Positions 52,345-62,885 of a stretch of 64,000 bases of DNA are shown in pieces. Under the pieces are notes generated by a model. The model worked only from the letters and a program-made list of their open reading frames with translations, did not search any database and was not told the origin of the DNA. The translations under genes were made by a program, and so were the position numbers. Positions within the stretch are counted from its first letter, which is position 1. Every line of letters begins with the position of its first letter. This stretch comes from Litorilituus sediminis (GTDB lineage: Bacteria; Pseudomonadota; Gammaproteobacteria; Enterobacterales; Alteromonadaceae), in NCBI RefSeq assembly GCF_004295665.1, contig NZ_CP034759.1, positions 1,612,001 to 1,676,000 of the forward strand, written 5' to 3'.

Positions 52345-53409
52345 CTAAGTCATTTTCTTTTGCATAAAGTACCAGGCAGTACTAACAAAAATAATACTGG
52401 GCAATATCGCCCCTAAAATCGGTGGTAGTTCGAACACTAAACTAATTGAGCCAAGTACTTCGTTGCAAATAAAGAATAGAATACCCGTGAAAACCCCCAT
52501 CATAATGCGCGCGCCCATAGATACTGAGCGCAGCGGACCAAAGACAAAGGAAAGCGCAACCAATAACATAACCGCCACAGTTAATGGCTGCATTAATTTA
52601 CGCCAAAAAGCTAATTGATATCGGCTTGGATCTTGTTGATTAGCTTCTAAATAATCTAAATAATCGACTAAGCCTCTAACAGATAAAGACTCAGGCGTTA
52701 CCGTTACCACACCCAGTTTTTTCGGCGTTAATGAGGACTGCCAAAGCTGCTCAGAAGCTTTACGTGTTGTTATATTTTTTGCTGAAATTTGCGTATCAAC
52801 AATGTCATGAAGTAACCATGCTCCACCTTGATATGTAGCACTTTGTGCCGATAACCAACTATCAAGTTTAAGCTGGTCATTAAAGCGATATATTTGTACC
52901 TTCTTTAATTCACCATCAAGCACTTCACCAATATTAACAAAATAGTCGCCGTCTTTAGCCCAAACGCCATTTTTGGCAGAGATAAGGCTTCCTCCAGAAA
53001 TTGCTTGTGCGCGTATTTCACGTGCCTTAGCTTCGCCATTAGGCGCGGCCCATTCACCAACAGCCATGCTAACAAATATCAGTAAAATAGCGGTTTTCAT
53101 AACCGATTTAATAATATCTAATCGAGATAAACCGGCTGCCTGCATAACCACAAGTTCACTATTACTAGCCAGCATACCTATACCTATTAAACCGCCTATC
53201 AGCGCCGACATAGGAAAAAACACTTCAACATCACGCGGTATGGCATAAAAAACATATAATGCCGCATGAGAGAGATCATAATTACCGCGGCCAACAGCAC
53301 GCATTTGCTCAACAAATTTAATAATGCCACTGACACTAACAAACACAGCCAGCGTTAAAAATGTTGTCGAGGCGATAACTCGGCCAATATAAAAATCTAA
53401 AATACGCAT
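52345..53409 (-). CDS. lptG: LPS export ABC transporter permease LptG
   Basis: 354 residues, as in E. coli LptG (360). It starts MRILDFYIGRVIASTTFLT, has three N-terminal and three C-terminal membrane helices, and a periplasmic beta-jellyroll between (about 130-260). With LptF and LptB it extracts LPS from the inner membrane and passes it to LptC/A. It directly follows lptF with no gap (the lptF stop is adjacent to its ATG), so they are co-transcribed. Confidence 0.97.
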   Translation of the reverse strand: MRILDFYIGRVIASTTFLTLAVFVSVSGIIKFVEQMRAVGRGNYDLSHAALYVFYAIPRDVEVFFPMSALIGGLIGIGMLASNSELVVMQAAGLSRLDIIKSVMKTAILLIFVSMAVGEWAAPNGEAKAREIRAQAISGGSLISAKNGVWAKDGDYFVNIGEVLDGELKKVQIYRFNDQLKLDSWLSAQSATYQGGAWLLHDIVDTQISAKNITTRKASEQLWQSSLTPKKLGVVTVTPESLSVRGLVDYLDYLEANQQDPSRYQLAFWRKLMQPLTVAVMLLVALSFVFGPLRSVSMGARIMMGVFTGILFFICNEVLGSISLVFELPPILGAILPSIIFVSTAWYFMQKKMT

Positions 53410-54573
53410 TTAAGAGGCCTTACCTTGATTTGCATGTGCTTTATTTCGTCTTAATTTTGGCAGCTTAGCCTTGATCTTACGACCACTGGTGCGCTCTCGC
53501 ATCAACAGGGTTACCCCCATAAACAAAGCGCTAATATGCACAGGCCACATACCAATATAACTAGGGATAGCTTGCTTCTCAACGCCGGAACGCATGGCCG
53601 TAAGCAGTAAAAAATAACCTAAAAATAACATTAAAGCGGGCAACATCTTGGCAAATTTACCTTGCCTTGGGTTTACCACACTCAGTGGTACGGCAATAAA
53701 AGTTAAAATAATGCAGGCAAGTGGAAAGGCAACACGCCATTGAATGGTGGCGCGATATTGGGCAAACAGCTCAGGCTCGACCTCTTCAAATAACTTACTG
53801 GTTGGCAGAGCTGATAATTTTCGATACTGATGTTCAACTGCTTGGTCTTTAATTTCGATATAGTACTTATCAAAGGCAACCGATTGAAATTCACCATTTT
53901 CAGCATCACTGTGATAACGAATCCCATCCCCTAACACTAATCGTTGTGAGCCTGACTCATCTTCGAATACTTGCCCATTGTGAGCATAAACAAGACTTGA
54001 GTTGATAATACTGTCACCAACGCTGTTTTCATCTGGCAACTGGGCAACAAACACCTTGTTAAAGCTATTATCTTTACGGCTTTTATCATGAATAAACACT
54101 ACCGCATCTTTATTACCCGTTTGCTGAAAACGTCCGGCAACCAGCGCGCTTAAGCCAGAGTCAGCGGCGAGTTCTTCTTTGACTCGATATTGATATTCTG
54201 ATGCCATGGGCGCTAAATACAAGGTGAATATGCCGGTAAAAATGGCGGTAATAAACGCCAGCACTAAAGTGACCCGCACCACATACCACTCACTGACACC
54301 ACAGGCATGTAACACCGTCATTTCACTGTCGGCATAAATACGGCCATAGGCGAGCAAAACCCCTAAAAATAAACTCAAAGGTAACATCATGCCAGCAAGG
54401 TCTGGAACTTTAAGTGCGATAAAGGTCATCACCATTTGTCCTGGTATGCTACCTTCTGAAGCATCACCTAAAACACGAACAAATTTTTGGCTGATAAAGA
54501 TAGTCATTAAGACAAAAAACACCGCGAGTTGTGTTTTGGCGACTTCTTTTAATAAATATCGAAAAATGATCAC
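53410..54573 (-). CDS. lptF: LPS export ABC transporter permease LptF
   Basis: About 387 residues. It starts at GTG 54573 as (M)IIFRYLLKEVAKTQ, matching the conserved LptF N-terminus MIIxRYLxxE; a longer reading from 54618 adds residues not found in the family. Six membrane helices flank a periplasmic jellyroll (about 125-255). The C-terminus is strongly basic (RKIKAKLPKLRRNK). It pairs with LptG for LPS export. Confidence 0.96.
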   Translation of the reverse strand: MIIFRYLLKEVAKTQLAVFFVLMTIFISQKFVRVLGDASEGSIPGQMVMTFIALKVPDLAGMMLPLSLFLGVLLAYGRIYADSEMTVLHACGVSEWYVVRVTLVLAFITAIFTGIFTLYLAPMASEYQYRVKEELAADSGLSALVAGRFQQTGNKDAVVFIHDKSRKDNSFNKVFVAQLPDENSVGDSIINSSLVYAHNGQVFEDESGSQRLVLGDGIRYHSDAENGEFQSVAFDKYYIEIKDQAVEHQYRKLSALPTSKLFEEVEPELFAQYRATIQWRVAFPLACIILTFIAVPLSVVNPRQGKFAKMLPALMLFLGYFLLLTAMRSGVEKQAIPSYIGMWPVHISALFMGVTLLMRERTSGRKIKAKLPKLRRNKAHANQGKAS

Positions 54574-54958
54574 AAAAAGATCCCATAAAAACTTAGTTTT
54601 TTTCTGACATATAGGCAATTTTTAAGTAAACTTGCCGTTTTCATAAGTAAACTATATAGTCACCAACTAAGAACAATTGATAAATGCGGCTATAATTATA
54701 GCTCCGAGAGATATCGATTGGATAGTCAACAAAGCTATTTTTTACTTATTTTTAGTAAGAATCTAGTAAGTTAACGTAAATTAATTTGTAACGAATTAAC
54801 TTTGTTGCGCAATATATATGCAGTTATAAGCGCAGATAAAATAATTTTTTACTGTTAAGTATCATAAGCGCAATTTCATCAGTTAACTAGTGATGAATAA
54901 AATTGCCGATTATTTTTCCAGTAAAACTAGACAAAATACAATGTAAAAAGGAAAGCCC
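54574..54958. promoter_or_regulatory. Divergent regulatory region lptF / pepA
   Basis: 385 bp without a gene, between lptF and pepA, which read away from each other. Both operons must have promoters here. Sequence such as TATAAT-like boxes is abundant, but I could not choose between candidates. GTAAAAAGGAAAG before the pepA ATG serves as SD. Confidence 0.5.
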
Positions 54959-56467
54959 ATGGAGTTCAGTGTAAAAAGCGGTAGTCCCGAAAAACAACGC
55001 AGCGCTTGTATTGTCGTTGGCGTATTTGAACCTCGCCGTTTAAGCGGCACAGCTGAGCAATTAGATGAAATTAGTGAAGGTTATATCAGTAACCTATTAC
55101 GCAAAGGCGACTTAGAAGGTAAGTCAGGCCAAATGCTTTTATTACACCACGTGCCTAATATTTTAAGTGAGCGCGTATTGTTAGTCGGTTGTGGTAAAGA
55201 GCGCGAATTAGATGAACGTCAATATCGTCAAATCATCAATAAAACCATTAATACCTTAAACGAAACAGGCTCTATGGAAGCGGTATGTTTCTTATCAGAG
55301 CTTCATGTTAAAGGCCGTGATACTTATTGGAAAGTTCGCCAAGCAGTTGAAGCTACACAAGATGGTTTATACAGCTTTGATAGCTTAAAAACCCGCAAGG
55401 CAGAGCCACGTCGCCCACTACGTAAAATTGTATTTAACGTACCAACGCGCCGTGAGTTACCTATTGGTGAGCGTGCAATCGCGCATGCCCTCGCTATTTC
55501 TGAAGGTATCAATACTTGTAAGAATGTTGCTAACATGCCGCCAAACATTTGTAACCCTGCTTACCTAGCAGAGCAAGCAAAGATCTTAGCTGATGATTAC
55601 GACAAAGTAAGCACCACCATAGTAGGTGAAGCTGAAATGGAAGAATTAGGCATGGGTTCATACCTTGCCGTTGGTCGCGGCTCAGATAATGAATCAATCA
55701 TGAGTATCATCAAATATGATGGTGCAGGTGATGATAGCAAGCCGCTAGTATTTGTTGGTAAAGGTTTAACCTTTGACAGTGGTGGTATTTCATTAAAGCC
55801 AGGCGCAGGCATGGATGAAATGAAGTACGACATGGGCGGTGCTGCTGGTGTACTTGGTGCTATGCACGCATTAGCTGAACTAGACCTACCTATCAATGTT
55901 ATTGGTGTCTTGGCAGGTTGTGAAAATATGCCAAGTAGTCGTGCTTATCGTCCAGGTGATATTTTAACGACTATGTCAGGACAAACAGTTGAAGTATTAA
56001 ATACCGATGCTGAAGGTCGTCTCGTTTTATGTGATGCCTTAACTTACGTAGAGCGTTTTGAGCCAGAAGCCGTCGTTGATGTAGCCACCTTAACAGGTGC
56101 TTGTGTTGTTGCTTTAGGCGCACATGCTTCAGGTTTGTTAAGTAACCATAACCCACTCGCGCACGAGCTATTAAATGCATCTGAGCAAAGTGGTGATAGA
56201 GCATGGCGCATGCCGTTATGGGAAGATTATCAAGAGCAGCTTGAAAGCCCATTTGCCGACTTTACCAACTTAGGTGGTAAAGAAGCAGGCACTATTACTG
56301 CAGCATGTTTCTTGTCGCGTTTTGCGAAAAAGTATCATTGGGCACACCTTGATATTGCTGGTACAGCATGGCGCAGTGGCGGTAAAACTAAAGGCGCAAC
56401 TGGCCGTCCAGTAAGCATGCTAACGCAATTTATGTTAAATAAAAGCGGCGCAGAGCAAGGCGAATAA
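54959..56467 (+). CDS. pepA: Leucyl aminopeptidase PepA
   Basis: 502 residues, as in E. coli (503). The M17 signature NTDAEGRL is at 348-355. Metal and catalytic residues of the di-zinc site are in [17 protein letters not shown] (about 262-278) and [12 protein letters not shown]. It hydrolyses N-terminal residues of peptides as a hexamer in the cytosol; in E. coli it also binds DNA (Xer recombination, carAB). It is first in the widely conserved pepA-holC-valS order. Confidence 0.98.
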   Translation: MEFSVKSGSPEKQRSACIVVGVFEPRRLSGTAEQLDEISEGYISNLLRKGDLEGKSGQMLLLHHVPNILSERVLLVGCGKERELDERQYRQIINKTINTLNETGSMEAVCFLSELHVKGRDTYWKVRQAVEATQDGLYSFDSLKTRKAEPRRPLRKIVFNVPTRRELPIGERAIAHALAISEGINTCKNVANMPPNICNPAYLAEQAKILADDYDKVSTTIVGEAEMEELGMGSYLAVGRGSDNESIMSIIKYDGAGDDSKPLVFVGKGLTFDSGGISLKPGAGMDEMKYDMGGAAGVLGAMHALAELDLPINVIGVLAGCENMPSSRAYRPGDILTTMSGQTVEVLNTDAEGRLVLCDALTYVERFEPEAVVDVATLTGACVVALGAHASGLLSNHNPLAHELLNASEQSGDRAWRMPLWEDYQEQLESPFADFTNLGGKEAGTITAACFLSRFAKKYHWAHLDIAGTAWRSGGKTKGATGRPVSMLTQFMLNKSGAEQGE

Positions 56468-56542
56468 AAACTGATAAAAAATGCAGTGCGAGCAATATAT
56501 AGCACTGCATTTTGCAGTTTATGACAAAACACGAGCAAATTT

Positions 56543-57001
56543 ATGCAAACGCAAGTGATGTTTTATGTACTTCCTGAAAATAAAGCAGAAAGTACAGATA
56601 CCAACATGAGCTCAGAGATACAGCAAGCCTGTATACAAGCAAGTTACTTTTATCGCCAAGGCCATAAAGTTTTTATCTTTTGTCAGGATAAAGACCATGC
56701 TGAAAATGTTGATGAAGTACTGTGGGCGTTTGATACTGACAGCTTTGTGCCCCATAACCTTGCAGGTGAAGGGCCAAAACAAGGCAGTCCTGTAGAAATA
56801 AGTTATCAAGCACCAACGTCAAGGCGCTCAGTATTGATAAACTTAAGCAAAGACATGCCTAATTTTGCCAATCGATTTAATTTTATTGTTGATTTTGTGC
56901 CAACTGACAGCACATTAAAGCAACAGGCAAGAGAAAGATTTAAAACCTGTCGCCAATGGGGTTTTCATGTAGAAAGCCAAGCGATAGTAGAAAACAGTTA
57001 A
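56543..57001 (+). CDS. holC: DNA polymerase III chi subunit HolC
   Basis: 152 residues. The family layout is visible: MFYVLPEN start, ACIQASYFYRQGHKVFIFCQD (Cys/Lys near the Rossmann-like fold), EVLWAFDTDSFVPHNL, and the C-terminal LKQQARERFKTCRQWGFHV. Chi links the clamp loader to SSB. It lies between pepA and valS as in most Gammaproteobacteria. Confidence 0.93.
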   Translation: MQTQVMFYVLPENKAESTDTNMSSEIQQACIQASYFYRQGHKVFIFCQDKDHAENVDEVLWAFDTDSFVPHNLAGEGPKQGSPVEISYQAPTSRRSVLINLSKDMPNFANRFNFIVDFVPTDSTLKQQARERFKTCRQWGFHVESQAIVENS

Positions 57002-57058
57002 CAGCCAATAGACTGCCTATTAACTGGTTAATAGTATAGATAATTACCGGACACTGAG

Positions 57059-59914
57059 ATGGAAAAAACGTTTAACCCGACCGATATTGAACAATCACTT
57101 TACCAAAGCTGGGAAAGCCAAGGCTACTTTAGCCCGACAGGGCATGGCGATAGCTACAGCATTGCTATTCCACCACCTAATGTCACCGGTAGTTTGCATA
57201 TGGGTCACGCTTTTCAGCAAACCATTATGGATACTTTAATCCGTTACCAACGTATGCAAGGTAAAAATACCTTATGGCAAACAGGTTGCGATCATGCCGG
57301 TATTGCTACACAAATGGTAGTAGAGCGTAAGATTGCTGCGGAAGAAGAGAAAACTCGTCACGATTACGGTCGTGAAGGTTTTATCGATAAAATCTGGGAG
57401 TGGAAAGAACAATCAGGCGGCACTATTGGCAAGCAAATGCGCCGCTTAGGTAACTCAATTGATTGGTCGCGCGAACGCTTCACTATGGATGACGGTATGT
57501 CTGAAGCGGTACAAGAAGTATTTGTGCGCTTATTTGAAGATGATTTGATTTATCGCGGTAAACGTTTAGTTAACTGGGATCCTAAATTCCACACCGCTAT
57601 TTCAGACTTAGAAGTAGAAAACAAAGATAAAAAAGGCCACATGTGGCACCTACGCTACCCATTAGCGAATGGTGAAAAAACCGCAGAAGGTAAAGATTAT
57701 TTAGTGGTTGCCACGACGCGCCCAGAAACTATGCTTGGTGATACGGGTGTTGCCGTTAACCCAGAAGATCCTCGTTATAAAGATTTAATTGGCAAGCAAG
57801 TATTATTACCGCTTGTTAATCGCTTAATTCCAATTGTCGGTGATGAACACGCTGATATGGAAAAAGGCACAGGCTGTGTAAAAATCACCCCAGCCCATGA
57901 CTTTAACGATAATGAAGTAGGTAAACGTCACAACCTACCGTTAATTAATATCTTAGATAAAGATGCCGCCGTACTTGCAACAGCTGAGGTGTACAATAAC
58001 AAAGGTGAGCCTTCAGATGATTACAGCACTGAGCTGCCAAGTGAGTTCGCTGGCCTTGATCGCTTTGTTGCCCGTAAAGCCATTGTTGCTAAATTTGAAG
58101 AGCTAGGCTTACTGGTTGAAGTAAAAGATCATGATTTAGTTGCGCCATACGGTGACCGCTCAGGCGTTATTATTGAGCCACTTTTAACTGACCAATGGTA
58201 TGTACGTGTTGAGAAGTTAGCAAAACCTGCTATTGCCGCAGTTGAAGACGGTGATATTGAGTTTGTTCCTAAGCAATATGAAAACATGTACTTTGCTTGG
58301 ATGCGTGATATTCAAGATTGGTGTATTTCACGTCAATTATGGTGGGGCCATAGAATTCCAGCTTGGTATGATGCCAGTGGTAAAGTATACGTTGGTCGCA
58401 GCGAAGCTGAAGTACGCGCAAACAATAACCTAGCGGATGATATAGCACTAACACAAGATGATGATGTACTAGATACTTGGTTCTCATCAGCGCTTTGGAC
58501 CTTCTCGACCTTAGGCTGGCCAAAAGATACCGATGATTTAAAAACTTTCCACCCTACCGATGTATTAGTAACAGGTTTTGACATTATTTTCTTCTGGGTA
58601 GCTAGAATGATCATGATGACCTTGCACTTTAACAAAGATGAAAATGGCAAAGGACAAGTACCATTTAAGAAAGTGTACGTAACAGGTCTAATTCGCGATG
58701 AAAATGGCGATAAGATGAGTAAATCAAAAGGTAATGTTATTGATCCGCTCGATATGATTGATGGTATTTCTCTTGATGATTTACTAGAAAAACGTACGGG
58801 TAATATGATGCAGCCGCAGTTAGCGAAGAAGATTACTAAGCTAACTAAAAAAGAATTCCCTAATGGTATTGAGGCGCACGGTACTGATGCTTTACGTTTC
58901 ACCTTAACCTCAGTAGCTACCACAGGCCGTGATATTAGCTGGGATATGAAACGTTTAGAAGGTTACCGTAACTTTACCAATAAACTATGGAATGCTAGCC
59001 GTTACGTTACCATGAACACAGAAGAGCATGATTGTGGCGCAAATGGCGGTGAAATGGAGTACTCGCTTGCCGATCGTTGGATTATAGGTCAGTTTGAGCA
59101 AACCGTGAAAACAGTACACGAAGCCTTTGATTCATACCGCTTTGACTTAGCATCACAAGCTTTATATGAGTTCACTTGGAACCAATTCTGTGACTGGTAC
59201 CTAGAGCTTACTAAGCCAGTGTTATTTAAGGGGAATGAAGCACAACAACGTGCTACCCGTCATACTTTAGTAAATATCTTAGAAAGCTTATTGCGCTTAA
59301 TGCACCCAATCATGCCATTTATTACGGAAACCATTTGGCAGAAAGTACAACCGTTAACGAGTTTTGCTAAAAATGGCGACTCTATTATGACGCAAGCTTT
59401 CCCTGAGTTTGATGCCAGCAAGTGTGATCAAAAAGCCATTGATGATTTAGAGTGGGTTAAGCAATTTATTATCGCTATTCGTAATATTCGTGGTGAAATG
59501 GACATAGCACCAAGCAAGCCTTTACCTGTGTTACTTAAGAATGTTTCTGAGGAAGATAAGCGCCGCTTAAGCGACAACGAACAGTTCCTAAGTGCCTTAG
59601 CGAAACTAGAAAGCATTGAAGTACTGGCAGATGACGACCAAGGCCCGGCATCAGCATCAGCGGTTATTGGCGAATTATCATTATTAATTCCTATGGCTGG
59701 TTTAATTGATAAAGAAGCTGAGCTTGCTCGCTTAGATAAAGCCATTGATAAATTAACTAAAGAAGCAGGTAAAGTACGTGGTAAATTAGGCAATGAAAAC
59801 TTCGTTGGCAAAGCACCTGCTGCTGTTATTGAAAAGGAAAAAGCTAAGCTTTTAGAGGCAGAAACCGCACTTAGCAAGATGTTAGAGCAAAAAGAGCAAA
59901 TAGCCGCACTTTAA
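57059..59914 (+). CDS. valS: Valyl-tRNA synthetase
   Basis: 951 residues, equal to E. coli ValS. Class I signatures are HMGH (47-50) in [15 protein letters not shown] and KMSKS (552-556). The CP1 editing domain (about 200-330) has [17 protein letters not shown]-terminal coiled coil (about 885-950, [18 protein letters not shown]) binds tRNA. It charges tRNA-Val. A terminator-like hairpin follows. Confidence 0.98.
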   Translation: MEKTFNPTDIEQSLYQSWESQGYFSPTGHGDSYSIAIPPPNVTGSLHMGHAFQQTIMDTLIRYQRMQGKNTLWQTGCDHAGIATQMVVERKIAAEEEKTRHDYGREGFIDKIWEWKEQSGGTIGKQMRRLGNSIDWSRERFTMDDGMSEAVQEVFVRLFEDDLIYRGKRLVNWDPKFHTAISDLEVENKDKKGHMWHLRYPLANGEKTAEGKDYLVVATTRPETMLGDTGVAVNPEDPRYKDLIGKQVLLPLVNRLIPIVGDEHADMEKGTGCVKITPAHDFNDNEVGKRHNLPLINILDKDAAVLATAEVYNNKGEPSDDYSTELPSEFAGLDRFVARKAIVAKFEELGLLVEVKDHDLVAPYGDRSGVIIEPLLTDQWYVRVEKLAKPAIAAVEDGDIEFVPKQYENMYFAWMRDIQDWCISRQLWWGHRIPAWYDASGKVYVGRSEAEVRANNNLADDIALTQDDDVLDTWFSSALWTFSTLGWPKDTDDLKTFHPTDVLVTGFDIIFFWVARMIMMTLHFNKDENGKGQVPFKKVYVTGLIRDENGDKMSKSKGNVIDPLDMIDGISLDDLLEKRTGNMMQPQLAKKITKLTKKEFPNGIEAHGTDALRFTLTSVATTGRDISWDMKRLEGYRNFTNKLWNASRYVTMNTEEHDCGANGGEMEYSLADRWIIGQFEQTVKTVHEAFDSYRFDLASQALYEFTWNQFCDWYLELTKPVLFKGNEAQQRATRHTLVNILESLLRLMHPIMPFITETIWQKVQPLTSFAKNGDSIMTQAFPEFDASKCDQKAIDDLEWVKQFIIAIRNIRGEMDIAPSKPLPVLLKNVSEEDKRRLSDNEQFLSALAKLESIEVLADDDQGPASASAVIGELSLLIPMAGLIDKEAELARLDKAIDKLTKEAGKVRGKLGNENFVGKAPAAVIEKEKAKLLEAETALSKMLEQKEQIAAL

Positions 59915-59938
59915 CAGCTCTGACCTCTACAACCATTA

Positions 59939-59971
59939 ACCGTCAGAAAAATAATGACTTTTTCTGACGGT
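59939..59971 (+). terminator. Terminator-like hairpin after valS
   Basis: ACCGTCAGAAAAA and TTTTTCTGACGGT form a perfect 13-bp stem with a 7-nt loop. The T-rich side lies within the stem and a weaker TACTTTCTCT follows, so the efficiency is uncertain. Confidence 0.7.
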
Positions 59972-60350
59972 ACTTTCTCTCAAGTAACTCATTTCAAAAA
60001 AATACAATTTACATCAAATAAATATTGAACTATTCCAATATTTTATAAAGCATATTAAAAATACTTGTGCTAGACTAGATTTTGCGTTGAGTTCTTGCGT
60101 TGCAGATGAAGGTTTAATACTAACTTTTGTTGTAGGTTTATCAGGTACTTCTGATGTACTTGAATATTCTTAACAGACGGATTTAGGCAATGCAGACTAA
60201 ATTTGTGTGTGTCGAATATAGTTTGTTTCCTTCCTCTTCCTGTACTACTTATGGTAGAGGGCATTTACTCGGGTACAAGGATCACTAATTATCTATTGTT
60301 TTAATAGATGATGATCAAATTTTTAATTATGACTACGGGAAAATGTTGGT
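59972..60350 (+). promoter_or_regulatory. Long untranslated leader region of the cold-shock gene
   Basis: About 380 bp without a credible gene before a cspA-family start. A long structured 5' leader is normal for cold-shock mRNAs, and the region is AT-rich. The exact promoter was not identified. Confidence 0.5.
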
Positions 60351-60560
60351 ATGTCAGATACAGTTACTGGTAAAGTTAAATTTTTTAACGAAACTAAAGG
60401 TTTTGGTTTTATTGAGCAAGAAAATGGTCCTGACGTGTTTGTTCACTTCAGTGCTATCACAGGTGACGGTTTCCGCACCTTAGCTGACGGTCAATCAGTA
60501 TCGTTCAGTGTAAAACAAGGTCAAAAAGGCCCTGAAGCAGAAAACGTAACTGCTTTATAA
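60351..60560 (+). CDS. CspA-family cold-shock protein
   Basis: 69 residues, a single cold-shock domain with RNP1 KGFGFIEQ (residues 16-23) and RNP2 DVFVHFSAI (28-36). It binds single-stranded RNA/DNA as a chaperone at low temperature. Start ATG 60351 is read after the long leader. It is monocistronic with its own terminator. Confidence 0.97.
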   Translation: MSDTVTGKVKFFNETKGFGFIEQENGPDVFVHFSAITGDGFRTLADGQSVSFSVKQGQKGPEAENVTAL

Positions 60561-60585
60561 TCTACTTACACTTTTAGTGTAAATA

Positions 60586-60618
60586 AAAAGCGAAGATGGT
60601 TTACCTCTTCGCTTTTTT
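60586..60618 (+). terminator. Terminator of the cold-shock gene
   Basis: AAAAGCGAAGA...TCTTCGCTTTTTT, a 7-9 bp GC-containing stem with a T-run, 26 bp after the stop codon. The A-tract on the left also allows use by the convergent gene. Confidence 0.88.
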
Positions 60619-60657
60619 GTTGTCTGCATTTTACCTATATTTTAAGCAAAGCCGACA

Positions 60658-61842
60658 CTATAACGTCAGCACGGCTTGCTCTAGCATGGCTTGAATTTGC
60701 TTAATAATATCTTGATTGGTTTTATCATCAAACTCACTAATTCTCGGCGTATGTATATGACCTGTCGGGATATCAGAGCCAAGTTTATTGCCTAGTAATA
60801 TACTGCGATAAGAAATCTCATTCGATAAGTAGCCACCACCGCCACCTTCTACGGCGGTATGACCTTGTAGCTCTTCTAGACTATTGGCTGAAAGAGTTTT
60901 GCTCAGCGAAGTCACTTCCCTATTATCATTTATCTGATAACGACCCGTGGCTTTTTGCATAGCCTGATAAGGTAAGCTAAATTCGACAAACTCCTGCTCT
61001 GATAATGGCGCACCACTAAGTTTAGGTACTATAGGGTTTGTTTTGCTAGCGCCCGTGTAAACATTAAGATTATCGGGTGCTTTAGCACTGCGCCTTAAAC
61101 CGGGGAAGTGCTCAAGATCAAAGTCACTTCGACCCATAGAAATCGTGGCAATTAAATCCACCCCTTCAGTTGCGTAAAAGGGTGCAAGTAATGATTCGAC
61201 TTCTCCATCTTCAAAATCTTGATAACGTACTGGGATCATAGCGGTATTTATCTCAGCGGTAATCGGGCCATTTTTACCTTGAACTTCAATAACCACACCA
61301 TCTAACTGCAAAGCGGCCAAACCTGATGGGTTGCTTTGGCTTATATTACGATCAAGCAAAAACGGATCAAAACCAGTGAGCAAAATTTGCTTATCGGCTG
61401 CTTTGGCATAAACTAACTCAGTTCTGCCGCGTGAAGTTTCTTCTAACACTTCAATAAGTGCATTACGCTCACTAGTTGATAATTGATTCGCATGTTCTTT
61501 CATAAAAGCGCTAATTGCCAAGCGAGTCCAGTATAGCGGTCTATCATCAACAAGTTGCCCTGATTGCACTTGCTGTTTATTAAACTGCCAAAGACGCTCA
61601 CCTAACTGACTAACCAGACGTTTTGCTAAATAAAAGTCAGTTTGTTTAGGCCAGCTTTGCTTAAAAGCACGCCATGAAAAACCATCGATTACTTTGGGCA
61701 TTGCTTGCTCTGCTTTGGCAATTCTTAACTCTTCAACCGTTAATGGGCTTGTAGCTGATTTTTCTACTGAATCTGGTGAATTGGCACAGCCAGAAAGTGT
61801 AATAGCTAAAGCGATAGATAGGGATGTAAGAGCAAACTTCAT
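60658..61842 (-). CDS. Pyroglutamyl-peptidase-I-like lipoprotein with catalytic Cys replaced by Ser
   Basis: 394 residues. Lipoprotein signal with lipobox LSGC (Cys19). Residues ~153-367 resemble the C15 pyroglutamyl-peptidase fold: ILLTGFDPF (153-161), NPSG (171-174), MIPVRYQDF (202-210), GRSDFDLE (237-244, the Glu of the triad at 244), YLSNEISYR (338-346) and GHIHTP (361-366, His364). In pyroglutamyl peptidase I the motif is FVCNHLFYG with a catalytic Cys; here Ser340 occupies that place. The N-terminal ~130 residues are an extra helical domain. It is probably an exported relative with altered or lost activity. No earlier description comes to mind, and the assignment is inference from motifs. 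Confidence 0.6.
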   Translation of the reverse strand: MKFALTSLSIALAITLSGCANSPDSVEKSATSPLTVEELRIAKAEQAMPKVIDGFSWRAFKQSWPKQTDFYLAKRLVSQLGERLWQFNKQQVQSGQLVDDRPLYWTRLAISAFMKEHANQLSTSERNALIEVLEETSRGRTELVYAKAADKQILLTGFDPFLLDRNISQSNPSGLAALQLDGVVIEVQGKNGPITAEINTAMIPVRYQDFEDGEVESLLAPFYATEGVDLIATISMGRSDFDLEHFPGLRRSAKAPDNLNVYTGASKTNPIVPKLSGAPLSEQEFVEFSLPYQAMQKATGRYQINDNREVTSLSKTLSANSLEELQGHTAVEGGGGGYLSNEISYRSILLGNKLGSDIPTGHIHTPRISEFDDKTNQDIIKQIQAMLEQAVLTL

Positions 61843-61922
61843 TGTAGCAACCTAAAACAGATGTATTATTATTTGAGTTATCAAGCCTACCTTATTGTCG
61901 CGAAAAAAACATCTCAGCCGAA

Positions 61923-62447
61923 CTAAAATTGCGCCTGATAATTATCAATTTTAGCGTAGATTTCGTTACTACCATCAGCTTTTAACAACAAGACATGATA
62001 AGGCATAAATTTATCGCCCATTTCCATACCTGGCGTACCAATTGGCATAGCAGGTACGGAAAGACCAATAGCATCTTGAGGTTTTTCTTCAAGGAATTTC
62101 AGAATAAACTTAGCCGGTACGTGACCTTCAAAGACATAACCTTCATTTGATACGCCGGTATGACAAGAGCGGTATTGTGGCGCAATGCCCTTGTCTTGCT
62201 TAAACTGCCCCATGCTTTGGCTGTCATACACCTTAGATTGTAAGCCTTGCTCATTTATGTGCTTTATCCACTTCTGACAACAACCACAATTAGGATCTTT
62301 ATAAACAGCAAGCACAGGCGATTCGCTTTGCTCTACCGGCTGCTGAGTAGCCTTAGTATCTAATTCTGGCTCTGAGCAAGCGACCAGTAGTAAGGTAGAC
62401 ACCAATATAAGCAAGGTCTTGGGAAAAAGGCGAGGTAAAGAAAACAT
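61923..62447 (-). CDS. DUF411 metal-binding lipoprotein
   Basis: 174 residues. Lipobox LVAC (Cys24). The DUF411 core is clear: YKDPNCGCCQKW (Cys54, Cys56, Cys57), a CHT motif RSCHTG (Cys95-His96), FEGHVPAKFILKFLEEKP and VPAMPIGTPGMEMG. It is a thioredoxin-like domain; related CopG-type proteins handle copper. Its location in the envelope and the Cys/His/Met ligands fit copper binding, but no copper exporter is adjacent. Confidence 0.9.
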   Translation of the reverse strand: MFSLPRLFPKTLLILVSTLLLVACSEPELDTKATQQPVEQSESPVLAVYKDPNCGCCQKWIKHINEQGLQSKVYDSQSMGQFKQDKGIAPQYRSCHTGVSNEGYVFEGHVPAKFILKFLEEKPQDAIGLSVPAMPIGTPGMEMGDKFMPYHVLLLKADGSNEIYAKIDNYQAQF

Positions 62448-62611
62448 GGTAACTCCATAAAAATTGTGAGTAATAGGGCGTATTGACCTTTGTTGATATT
62501 TTCAGCAATGAGCAATTTTTATCAATAGCAAAGCAGTATGAGCGTAGTTTGGTTGTTCCAAATAAACGAGTACTAATGCCGCTAGTGTTAAAAATAGCCA
62601 TTGCCCTTTGG

Positions 62612-62710
62612 GCTGAGGCTAAAATCCCTTTACTCTGCGTTAAAAGCAGCTGATTTAGCCAGCTAAACTACGCAACTTTTGCCTTGATTAAAGGGATTTT
62701 ATCTCTCAGC
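62612..62710. repeat. 99-bp imperfect inverted repeat (MITE/REP-like element)
   Basis: The arms match in nested blocks: GCTGAG/CTCAGC, TAAAATCCCTTT/AAAGGGATTTTA (12 bp perfect, 62620-62631 with 62690-62701), TGCGT/ACGCA and AGCTG/CAGCT around an ATTTAGC centre. The whole element could fold into one long hairpin. It lies in a gene-free stretch between the DUF411 gene and ribB. It is not a terminator, since no T-run follows. No second copy was noticed in this window. Confidence 0.6.
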
Positions 62711-62805
62711 TGAATTATTAAACAAAAGTCAACACACCCTAGTATTGTCTGACAAGCAAATAAACGTGTTGTTGCGTTAGTCGATATTTTGGCAACTTAA
62801 AATAA

Positions 62806-62830
62806 GAAAAATGCGCTAACAGCGCATTTT
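62806..62830 (-). terminator. Terminator of ribB
   Basis: On the minus strand AAAATGCGC-N5-GCGCATTTTT followed by a T-rich tail, 56 bp after the ribB stop. Confidence 0.85.
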
Positions 62831-62885
62831 AAGGAAGTTAAATATTCGCGAAGCTGGCAAGGAATGTAAGCTTCACTTAGCTGCA

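Noticed and set aside
58333..58923. 196-codon frame antisense to valS
   Set aside because: It is a shadow of valS codon usage with no supporting signal.
60070..60264. 64-codon open frame on the minus strand in the cold-shock leader
   Set aside because: It lies in the expected untranslated leader of a csp gene, has no SD and has low-complexity composition.
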